Below are positions 1 through 4,555 of a stretch of DNA of 6,656 bases, one piece after another. The stretch comes from Campylobacteraceae bacterium (GTDB lineage: Bacteria > Campylobacterota > Campylobacteria > Campylobacterales > Sulfurospirillaceae). The notes below the pieces were generated by a model. The model was not told where the DNA came from and did no database searches. It saw only the letters and a program-made list of their open reading frames with translations. Position 1 is the first letter of the stretch. The number at the start of each line of letters is the position of its first letter. The translations under genes were made by a program, and so were the position numbers. The stretch lies in assembly GCA_027011025.1 (NCBI GenBank), contig JALVAU010000365.1, positions 1-6,656 on the forward strand, given 5' to 3'.

Positions 1-598
1 AAGCGGAGAAAGAGTAAAAATCTTATCTGCCAAGGGAATGCTAGTCTGTTCTGATGTCTCAAAAGATGGCACAAAGCTTCTTTTGACTATGGCACCAAAT
101 GACCAAGCGGATATATATCTATATGATTTAAGATTTAAACAACTTCAAAGAGTTACAAGATATTCAGGAATTGATGTAAATGGAAATTTTATAGACAATG
201 ATAAAAAAATTATATTTATTTCAGATAGGCTAGGATATCCAAATATATTTTCAAAAGCTATAGGTGCCAAGAGCGTAGAGCAAATGGTTTACCATGGTAA
301 AAATAACAATTCAGTATCAGCACTAGATAACTATATAGTTTACTCTAGCAGAGAGAAAAAGAGTGAATTTGGAGGAAATATTTTTAATCTGTATCTAATT
401 TCAACAAAAACAGACTATATCAGACAATTGACTGCAAATGGTAAAAATCTTTATCCAAGGTTTGCAAGAGACAAAGATACTATTTTGTTTATAAAGCATT
501 TTAAAAATCAAAGTTCACTAGGTGTCGTAAGACTAAATGCCAACAAAAGTTTTCTATTTCCACTTAAAGTTGGCAAAATTCAGTCGATTGATTGGTAA
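1..598 (+). CDS. tolB: TolB, C-terminal part (5' end outside window)
   Basis: Periplasmic component of the Tol-Pal system, which links inner and outer membranes and helps outer-membrane constriction at division; TolB binds Pal. The reading frame is open from base 2, so the ATG at 38 is an internal Met (context KGMLVCSDVSKDG), not the start; about 199 C-terminal residues are visible. WD40-like (PD40) beta-propeller blades are recognisable by their repeating pattern: MAPNDQADIYLYDL, then FISDRLGYPNIF, then LYLISTKTDYIRQLT and a last blade ending KIQSIDW. The phrase 'SDRxGxPNIF' is the typical TolB blade signature. The C-terminus closes the propeller at a length normal for the family, so the gene appears intact at its 3' end. 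It lies 57 bp ahead of pal on the same strand. The assignment rests on blade motifs plus the neighbouring pal and cpoB. Confidence 0.95.
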   Translation, partial: SGERVKILSAKGMLVCSDVSKDGTKLLLTMAPNDQADIYLYDLRFKQLQRVTRYSGIDVNGNFIDNDKKIIFISDRLGYPNIFSKAIGAKSVEQMVYHGKNNNSVSALDNYIVYSSREKKSEFGGNIFNLYLISTKTDYIRQLTANGKNLYPRFARDKDTILFIKHFKNQSSLGVVRLNANKSFLFPLKVGKIQSIDW

Positions 599-611
599 TT
601 TTAGAAAAATA

Positions 612-620
612 TGATAAAAT
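612..620 (+). promoter_or_regulatory. Extended -10 promoter for pal
   Basis: TGaTAAAAT (TG at 612-613, TAAAAT at 615-620) is the extended -10 form typical of Campylobacterota sigma-70 promoters, which usually lack a clear -35. It sits 36 nt ahead of the pal start in the tolB-pal gap, suggesting that pal has its own promoter besides read-through from tolB. Start site not determined. Confidence 0.55.
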
Positions 621-655
621 AGCGCAAGATATAAAAAAATAAAAGAGGTGGTATA

Positions 656-1222
656 ATGAAGAGATTAGTTTTAGCAAGTATGAGTGTGGCAGTTCTGCTA
701 TTTACAGGATGTAGCCAGAAAAACCCTGATGTAGATATGACAACAAAAAACCAAAATATGCAAAATACAAGCAGTGGCAACAGTATGGGAAATACAAATA
801 GTATGAATTCAAATAGTATGAATTCAAATGGTGGTATGACTAAAAATTCAAATAGTCTAAAATATCTAATTGCAAATTTAGAATCACAGCTTAGGCCTGT
901 TAATTTTGATTTTGATAAATATAATATTAGAGAAGATATGAAACCCGTTGTGGCTAATAGCGCTACTATACTAGATGGAGATAAAGCTCAAAAGTTTTCA
1001 GTAAAGCTAGAGGGGAACTGTGACGAATGGGGAACTGACGAATACAACTATGCTTTAGGACTCAAAAGAGCAAAAAGTGTCAAAGATGCTCTAAATGCAC
1101 AGGGTGTAGGACTTGACAGAATGATGATCGTAAGCTATGGAGAGAGTAACCCTGTATGTACAGCTCAAACTAAAGATTGTTGGGCAGAGAACAGAAGAGT
1201 AGAATTTAAATTACTACCATAA
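656..1222 (+). CDS. pal: Peptidoglycan-associated lipoprotein Pal
   Basis: Outer-membrane lipoprotein that binds peptidoglycan non-covalently and interacts with TolB. The start is supported by AGAGG at 644-648, 7 nt ahead of the ATG. Residues 1-18 form a lipoprotein signal peptide ending in the lipobox LFTG-C, with lipidated Cys19. Residues about 25-65 are a low-complexity Asn/Ser/Met/Gly linker containing a DNA tandem repeat. Residues about 78-188 are an OmpA C-terminal domain: VNFDFDKYNIR at the start, then the peptidoglycan-binding core LEGNCDEWGTDEYNYALGLKRA and the closing NRRVEFKLLP. The central element is GNCDEWGTDEYN where most Pal proteins have GHTDxRGTxEYN: His is replaced by Asn and Arg by Trp. 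The 188-aa length is normal. It lies between tolB and cpoB, so the assignment is secure. Confidence 0.96.
   Translation: MKRLVLASMSVAVLLFTGCSQKNPDVDMTTKNQNMQNTSSGNSMGNTNSMNSNSMNSNGGMTKNSNSLKYLIANLESQLRPVNFDFDKYNIREDMKPVVANSATILDGDKAQKFSVKLEGNCDEWGTDEYNYALGLKRAKSVKDALNAQGVGLDRMMIVSYGESNPVCTAQTKDCWAENRRVEFKLLP
796..825 (+). repeat. 15-bp tandem repeat in the pal linker
   Basis: AAATAGTATGAATTC occurs twice in perfect head-to-tail copies (796-810 and 811-825) and encodes NSMNS twice. The unit is a multiple of three, so gain or loss keeps frame and only changes the length of the flexible linker between lipid anchor and OmpA domain. Confidence 0.85.
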
Positions 1223-1238
1223 AAAAATATAAATGCCA

Positions 1239-1247
1239 TGCTAGAAT
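1239..1247 (+). promoter_or_regulatory. Possible extended -10 upstream of cpoB
   Basis: TGCTAGAAT, just after the pal stop, is the same 9-mer seen at 2260-2268 and fits an extended -10. It also forms the loop side of a short hairpin (GCCATGC at 1235-1241 with GCGTGGC at 1251-1257, one G-T pair), so it could instead be part of a stem-loop. No -35 is evident. Confidence 0.35.
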
Positions 1248-1261
1248 ATTGCGTGGCTACT

Positions 1262-1320
1262 TCAAATTTAATTGATCCTATACACTATGTTACTGATATA
1301 GTGTATAGGATCAATTTGAG
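1262..1320 (+). repeat. Long intergenic palindrome between pal and cpoB
   Basis: Perfect 19-bp inverted repeat: left arm 1270-1288, right arm 1298-1316, 9-nt loop (core GATCCTATACACTAT). The flanks can extend the pairing through TCAAATT around 1262-1268 if a few bases bulge out. No T-run follows directly; the nearest is at 1329-1335. It is therefore not a canonical terminator. It could be an RNA-processing or attenuating stem in the pal-cpoB transcript, or a dispersed palindromic repeat. It lacks the motif described at 2339-2494. Confidence 0.8.
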
Positions 1321-1352
1321 ATAAACTTCTTTTTTACCAAAAGGGATGGGTC

Positions 1353-2225
1353 ATGAATAAAATATTAGCTTTTTGTCTAGTTCTGCCAATAGTAGCATTT
1401 TGTGCTGAGCCTTCAGTCTATGGTGCCGGTAACTTAGATAGTGAAAACCCTTATGGTTTAAGTTCTAGTGAAAAAAAGATAGTACAAAACAGTCAAAAAT
1501 TAAAATCACTAGAAAAAAATATAAAGATGCTAGAACTTAAGTATAGGAATCTACAAGAAAAACTTGATGGAACAAGATCTGTAACAGAGTCTATTAGTGA
1601 TAAAATTGGAAAGATAGATAGTAAAATACATGAAGTAACCACAAGAGATAGCAATAAAAGTGATACAATACAGAGTTTGAAAAACGAAATTGAGTCACTA
1701 AAGCAGCAGTTTTCTGATAATCTAACTATTCAAAATGAAAATCAAGAAAAAATCAAGAGTGTTTTATCTGAACTTAGTTCACTCATAGACTCCATCAATA
1801 GCAACTATATTTCCAAGGAAGAGTTTAAAAATTTTCAAAAGAAAATTAAAAAACAGAGTGCAAAAGAGTCTCTTCTTGGCAAAAGCGGTGCTCAACTCTT
1901 AAAGGAAGCAGGGGAATATTTCCAAAAAAAGCAGTATGATAAAGCTCAGAGCAGATATCTTAGACTAGTTGATATGAGATATAAGCCGGCTAGAAGTAGT
2001 TTCAGGCTTGGTGAAATAGCATACTACAAAAAATCATATAAAAAAGCTATAGAGTATTATAAAAAAAGCATCTCTTTGTATGAGAATGCTTCATATACTC
2101 CAACACTTCTATACCATACCGGTGTATCTTTAAGCAAACTTAAAAAGAACAAAGAAGCGAGAAAATTTTTTAAAGTACTTAAAAATAACTACCCAAAATC
2201 AAAAGAGGCAAAATTACTAAAATAA
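1353..2225 (+). CDS. cpoB: Periplasmic coiled-coil/TPR protein CpoB (YbgF)
   Basis: Periplasmic partner of the Tol-Pal system; in E. coli the family coordinates Tol with PBP1B during septal wall synthesis, and the same role here is inferred. The start is supported by AAGGGAT at 1341-1347, 5 nt ahead of the ATG. Residues 1-18 are a signal peptide, probably cleaved after AFCA. Residues about 38-165 are Lys/Glu/Ser-rich with heptad-like spacing (LKSLEKNIKMLELKYRNLQEKL and later IQSLKNEIESLKQQF), forming a long coiled coil. Residues about 180-290 carry TPR-type repeats: AGEYFQKKQYDKAQSRY, then LGEIAYYKKSYKKAIEYY and TGVSLSKLKKNKEARKFF, ending NNYPKSKEAKLL. At 290 aa it is slightly longer than E. 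coli CpoB, largely through the coiled coil. It follows pal after 130 bp containing a palindrome. No terminator follows it. Confidence 0.9.
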   Translation: MNKILAFCLVLPIVAFCAEPSVYGAGNLDSENPYGLSSSEKKIVQNSQKLKSLEKNIKMLELKYRNLQEKLDGTRSVTESISDKIGKIDSKIHEVTTRDSNKSDTIQSLKNEIESLKQQFSDNLTIQNENQEKIKSVLSELSSLIDSINSNYISKEEFKNFQKKIKKQSAKESLLGKSGAQLLKEAGEYFQKKQYDKAQSRYLRLVDMRYKPARSSFRLGEIAYYKKSYKKAIEYYKKSISLYENASYTPTLLYHTGVSLSKLKKNKEARKFFKVLKNNYPKSKEAKLLK

Positions 2226-2259
2226 AAAGACACTTCTAAGAAAGTATAAAAAGAAATTA

Positions 2260-2268
2260 TGCTAGAAT
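2260..2268 (+). promoter_or_regulatory. Extended -10 just ahead of the folded element
   Basis: TGCTAGAAT (TG 2260-2261, TAGAAT 2263-2268) predicts a start near 2275, only a few bases before the left arm of the folded element at 2279. The transcript would thus begin at the base of the outer stem and could read on into the gene at 2592. The same 9-mer occurs at 1239-1247. No convincing -35 is seen. Confidence 0.45.
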
Positions 2269-2338
2269 CTCTTGTTTTAATAAGTACCTAACCAAGAGTA
2301 ACACCAATTAATAGAAACTAGGAAAGGTTGCATATATG

Positions 2339-2387
2339 AGGCAAAAACTAGCAGATGTACTTATTGTACCTCAAGAGTTTTTAACGA
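2339..2387 (-). ncRNA. Conserved structured motif, copy 1
   Basis: Read on the minus strand: TCGTTA, AAAACTC, TTGA, hairpin GTAC-AATAA-GTAC, CTGC, TAGTTTT, TGCCT. The two 7-nt segments pair at six of seven positions. The four fixed blocks are identical to those of copies 2 and 3, with the same 7-nt spacing. It lies inside stem A of element 1. 'ncRNA' is the closest type available; a single-stranded DNA fold is equally possible. Confidence 0.75.
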
Positions 2388-2444
2388 CATAGATGTGACC
2401 TTTCCTAGTTTCCCTGCGGGCAAAAAGATAACGGCACGATTACT

Positions 2445-2494
2445 TCGTTAGATTTGTTTGAATTACCTATGGGTAGTCCTGCACAAATCTGCCT
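2445..2494 (+). ncRNA. Conserved structured motif, copy 2
   Basis: TCGTTA (2445-2450), GATTTGT, TTGA (2458-2461), hairpin TACC-TATG-GGTA, CTGC (2479-2482), ACAAATC, TGCCT (2490-2494). The 7-nt segments pair perfectly, but with a sequence different from copies 1 and 3. It lies inside stem B of element 1, inverted relative to copy 1. Whether the active form is RNA or folded DNA cannot be told from the sequence. Confidence 0.75.
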
Positions 2495-2591
2495 TGTACT
2501 CGCACCGTTCTCTTTTTGCTATTAATTGGTGTTGCTTCTGGTTAGGTACTTATTGTACAATTATTTAAAACTTTTAAGGATAAAAACACAA

Positions 2592-3185
2592 ATGTCAAAT
2601 ATAACAAAACAGTTCATATATTTATTCTTAACGCTCTTGACACTAATAGCAGGATACGCTTACTTACGCTATGCCTATAAGGTTACAGATTCTACACCTT
2701 TCACTCAAGAGATTGTTCTTATTATCTTAGGAACAATTGCAACTGTTTTTATTACCGCCCTACTTCTAAATAAACAAACAGCGGTAGAAATTGAAAAAGA
2801 ACAAAACATTAAATTTCTTGATCTTAAAGCTAAAACTTATGAAAAGCTTTTGGATTTTATGGAGAATATGGCGGAAAAAAGCCAATTTAATGAAGCAGAT
2901 ATTACAAAATTACAATTTATTACCCATAGACTTGCCATATTTGCCTCTCCAAGTGTTTTAAATGAATATACAAATTTTTTAAATGTAGTTTCAACACTCT
3001 CTACAGATGCAACATTTGAAAACGACATGCAAAAACTCTCAGAAGCACTTGGAAAGCTTACTATTCAAATAAGATTTGATCTTTTAGGAGAAAATCAAAT
3101 ACAAAAGAACTACTCTGTTGAACAAATCAAAAAGATGATTCGTCAAAACTCAAACGATTCATCAAAAATCCATATAGAAGGTTAA
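2592..3185 (+). CDS. Unrecognised small membrane protein, two TM helices
   Basis: I do not recognise a family. I choose the ATG at 2592 (MSNITKQF, 197 aa) because AAGGA lies at 2576-2580, 11 nt upstream. An in-frame ATG at 2526 would place the right arm of folded element 1 inside the coding region and has no ribosome-binding site. Two hydrophobic helices are visible, residues about 8-28 (FIYLFLTLLTLIAGYAYLRY) and about 40-60 (EIVLIILGTIATVFITALLL). A mainly helical, charged domain of about 135 residues follows, beginning VEIEKEQNIKFLDLKAKTYEKLLDFME and probably cytoplasmic. There are no Cys residues and no obvious catalytic motif. It stands alone on this strand, is preceded by the folded element and converges on the minus-strand genes. 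A sensor, scaffold or accessory-region protein are all possible; function is unknown. Confidence 0.8.
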   Translation: MSNITKQFIYLFLTLLTLIAGYAYLRYAYKVTDSTPFTQEIVLIILGTIATVFITALLLNKQTAVEIEKEQNIKFLDLKAKTYEKLLDFMENMAEKSQFNEADITKLQFITHRLAIFASPSVLNEYTNFLNVVSTLSTDATFENDMQKLSEALGKLTIQIRFDLLGENQIQKNYSVEQIKKMIRQNSNDSSKIHIEG

Positions 3186-3189
3186 AGAA

Positions 3190-3231
3190 GTTTTGAGAGT
3201 CAGTTGTAATTTATACCAATGCCCTCAAAAC
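3190..3231 (-). terminator. Weak stem-loop, possible terminator for the minus-strand genes
   Basis: GTTTTGAG (3190-3197) pairs with CTCAAAAC (3224-3231) around a 26-nt loop. Read on the minus strand, the stem is followed by TTCTTT, a poor U-run; on the plus strand no T-run follows. It lies in the convergent gap between the membrane-protein gene and the AhpD-like gene. The large loop makes it a weak candidate. Confidence 0.3.
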
Positions 3232-3351
3232 AACAAAAACAGTATCTGACAAAATAATTTCTCGCACAAGAGCTCTCTCTATAGAAAACATACCCAAAAT
3301 CAACAAGAATATACAGGTAGGTTCTTGCCTGTAGAATTGCAATTCTTTCAT
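3211..3351 (-). CDS. Possible 46-aa small ORF
   Basis: Minus-strand ORF starting MKELQFYRQEP with a good ribosome-binding site (AGAGGT, 6 nt ahead of the ATG), beginning 19 nt after the stop of the AhpD-like gene and so possibly the last gene of that unit. The middle is hydrophobic (CIFLLILGMF, residues about 13-22), the rest is mixed. Against it: its first codons are built on two abutting hairpins (3313-3346), its 3' end overlaps a stem-loop, and I recognise no family. It may be a chance ORF in a dispersed palindromic repeat. Confidence 0.3.
   Translation of the reverse strand: MKELQFYRQEPTCIFLLILGMFSIERALVREIILSDTVFVVLRALV
3313..3346. repeat. Two abutting palindromes in the convergent gap
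   Basis: ACAGG (3313-3317) pairs with CCTGT (3328-3332), immediately followed by the perfect 14-bp palindrome AGAATTGCAATTCT (3333-3346). Apart from these, the hairpin at 3190-3231 and the doubtful small ORF, the gap 3186-3370 shows nothing else I can support. Confidence 0.55.
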
Positions 3352-3370
3352 ATGGGCACCTCTAACAACC

Positions 3371-3907
3371 CTAGTACTGAAAGCTTTTTTGACAGTAGAC
3401 TTCTATTATTTTGCTGTTGCTTATAAAATCTGATGCATATCTGAGTAAATCAAAAAAATCTTTATGGCTAAAATTCAAGGCATAAATCTCATCCAAATCA
3501 TCTTTTGAAAAATTATTTGGGGCATCTATAGCTTTTAAGACTTTCAAAAGAAGTGTTTTTTGTCTCGCATCAAATGGTATATTTTCTATTTGAGTTTGAA
3601 TATTTTCTATGATATTTTTATCTACATTCATCTGTGTTAAAAATTTTGTATTTAGCCAAATACAGTAAGTTCTACACTCTTTTTGAGCGATATACAGTCT
3701 TAAGAAAGGCAGTAGATTTTTATCTATATTTTTATGGATCATCATCTTTTGATTATACTCCATAAACTTTTTCATACCATCTATATCAATTGTTGCAAAA
3801 AGTTCAAAGTGAGGTGGCACAAAGCCTAAACTTCTCTCTATGATTTTATATATTAATTTTAACTCACCTGTTGCATCTTCTTTTTTGGTACGCGGAATTA
3901 TAAACAT
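3371..3907 (-). CDS. AhpD-like (carboxymuconolactone decarboxylase fold) protein with degraded active site
   Basis: The opening (IPRTKKEDATGELKLIYKIIERSLGFVPPHFELFA) matches the AhpD/CMD-like pattern 'A.G.....Y..I...LG.VPP.F.....', followed by an all-helical body; 178 aa is normal for the group. Active members carry a CxxC thiol pair plus a His three or four residues later (CEYCVxxH). Here the aligned segment is C78-R-T-Y-C82-I-W-L-N86: the first thiol is shifted to give CxxxC and the His position is Asn. Peroxidase-type chemistry is therefore doubtful; a binding or structural role, or altered redox chemistry, is possible. The start is well supported by AAGGAG at 3913-3918, 5 nt ahead of the ATG. 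Two TetR-type palindromes lie just upstream (3925-3940, 3973-3988), so expression is probably controlled by the adjacent TetR protein, perhaps induced by electrophiles or oxidants (inference). Confidence 0.7.
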   Translation of the reverse strand: MFIIPRTKKEDATGELKLIYKIIERSLGFVPPHFELFATIDIDGMKKFMEYNQKMMIHKNIDKNLLPFLRLYIAQKECRTYCIWLNTKFLTQMNVDKNIIENIQTQIENIPFDARQKTLLLKVLKAIDAPNNFSKDDLDEIYALNFSHKDFFDLLRYASDFISNSKIIEVYCQKSFQY

Positions 3908-3924
3908 ATCCTCTCCTTTGATTT

Positions 3925-3940
3925 TAGACTATTTAGTCTA
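3925..3940. promoter_or_regulatory. TetR-type operator 1
   Basis: TAGACTATTTAGTCTA, a 16-bp palindrome with arms TAGACTA/TAGTCTA, lies 18 bp ahead of the AhpD-like gene and would cover the start site predicted from the -10 at 3946-3951. It is the exact reverse complement of the site at 3973-3988. TAGAC...GTCTA arms are typical of several TetR-family repressors, and a tetR gene is adjacent. Confidence 0.75.
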
Positions 3941-3945
3941 GTTAA

Positions 3946-3951
3946 AGAATA
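3946..3951 (-). promoter_or_regulatory. Likely -10 of the AhpD-like gene
   Basis: TATTCT on the minus strand, between the two operators, predicts a start near 3939, inside operator 1. Other AT-rich hexamers nearby (TATATT at about 3956-3961) could serve instead, so the exact position is uncertain. Confidence 0.35.
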
Positions 3952-3972
3952 CTACAATATATTTTCTTAAAA

Positions 3973-3988
3973 TAGACTAAATAGTCTA
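3973..3988. promoter_or_regulatory. TetR-type operator 2, overlapping the tetR stop codon
   Basis: TAGACTAAATAGTCTA, centred 48 bp from operator 1. Its last three bases are the stop codon of the tetR gene, so the binding site is partly inside the gene for its presumed binding protein. It lies near -40 relative to the predicted start of the AhpD-like gene. Confidence 0.72.
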
Positions 3989-4555
3989 ATTCTTAAGTGA
4001 TTTTAGATAATCTATCAGGTGGTTGATTGTGTTTAAGTATCTCTTTTTTGATGAGTGTTTTGGGCTAAGTGACAAACTTCCCCAAACTGTGGCTATAATG
4101 AACTCTGCTAAAGAGTCCATATCTACATCAGGTTTTATAGAACTATCTTTAAGAACCGATAAAATATCACTCTTCATTCTCTCATAGATGAGATTTATAG
4201 CTTTATCAAAATCATCATCTACCGGTGACATCTCTTGATTTAATCTATTTAGCGGACAGCCGAATTTTACAAGTTCTTCTTTTTTTGACACCTTTAATAT
4301 GGCTCTTATCATGGTATCTATACTATTTTCTTCTTTGACTTTTTTTAAATCATAAAACTCATACATTTTGGGAGCTATTCGCTCTTTTACTACTGCCAAA
4401 ACCATCTCTTTTTTGGATTTAAAATAGTGGTACAAAGAGCCTTTTGGAATGGCACACTCTTTTAGTATCATATCGATACTTGTACCATTGTATCCGTTTA
4501 TATAGACAAGTTTATATACGGCATCTAAAATCTTATCTCTAGTGGAGTATTTCAT
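3986..4555 (-). CDS. TetR/AcrR-family transcriptional regulator
   Basis: 189 aa, normal for a TetR repressor. The N-terminal DNA-binding domain is clear: TRDKILDAVYKLVYINGYNGTS (about 5-26), then the helix-turn-helix IDMILKECAIPKGSLYHYFKSKKEM (27-51) with the diagnostic GSLYHYFKSK. The ligand-binding C-terminal domain has FGCPLNRLNQEMSP (98-111), a segment found in a TetR subgroup including electrophile- and oxidant-sensing members; Cys100 could be a sensor, but that is inference. The ATG overlaps the stop of the methyltransferase gene by 4 nt (ATGA), so the two are probably translationally coupled. The downstream gap of 78 bp carries two matching palindromes, making the AhpD-like gene the likely target. 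No copy of the palindrome lies ahead of its own operon within the window. Confidence 0.93.
   Translation of the reverse strand: MKYSTRDKILDAVYKLVYINGYNGTSIDMILKECAIPKGSLYHYFKSKKEMVLAVVKERIAPKMYEFYDLKKVKEENSIDTMIRAILKVSKKEELVKFGCPLNRLNQEMSPVDDDFDKAINLIYERMKSDILSVLKDSSIKPDVDMDSLAEFIIATVWGSLSLSPKHSSKKRYLNTINHLIDYLKSLKN

Larger units (their letters stand above)
2279..2554. repeat. Folded intergenic element 1: nested inverted repeats
   Basis: Outer inverted repeat of 36 nt per arm (2279-2314 with 2519-2554, 33 matches; two of the three mismatches would be G-U pairs in RNA). Inside are two side-by-side stems. Stem A is 2314-2328 with 2398-2412, a perfect 15 bp. Stem B is 2420-2434 with 2505-2519, 14 of 15. 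A CCCTGCGGG linker separates them. Each stem encloses one copy of a conserved motif, in opposite orientations. The whole 276 nt is non-coding in all frames and folds on paper into a cross-shaped structure. The ends read TA-AGTACC and GGTACT-TA, so a TA target duplication is possible, but no longer direct repeat flanks it. No transposase is nearby. It is either a non-autonomous mobile element or a structured RNA. Confidence 0.85.

Noticed and set aside
275..283. MetK residues 275-283 (GGGAQSSKD) as a damaged active site (coordinates are protein residues)
   Set aside because: All other catalytic segments are intact and I recall the same Q variant from Campylobacter MetK, so it is more likely a lineage feature.
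38..598. ATG at 38 as the start of a complete gene
   Set aside because: The frame is open to the window edge and the upstream residues continue the TolB pattern, so this is an internal Met.
1258..1320. TACTTCAAATTTAATTGA before the pal-cpoB palindrome as a fourth motif copy
   Set aside because: It resembles the left half of copy 3 but lacks TCGTTA, and the right side has neither CTGC nor TGCCT.
2445..2456. GTTAGAT and GTTAAAC in the motif as integron attC core sites (GTTRRRY)
   Set aside because: The facing strand has TGCC instead of the complementary RYYYAAC, copy 1 does not fit GTTRRRY, and there is no integrase or cassette array.
2279..2554. CRISPR array or tRNA-like gene
   Set aside because: There are no regularly spaced direct repeats and no cloverleaf with T-arm or anticodon features; the repeats are nested and inverted.
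2526..2591. Longer N-terminus (start at 2526) for the membrane-protein gene
   Set aside because: It would encode the right arm of the palindromic element, has no ribosome-binding site, and the ATG at 2592 has AAGGA upstream followed by a normal cytoplasmic lead into the first TM helix.
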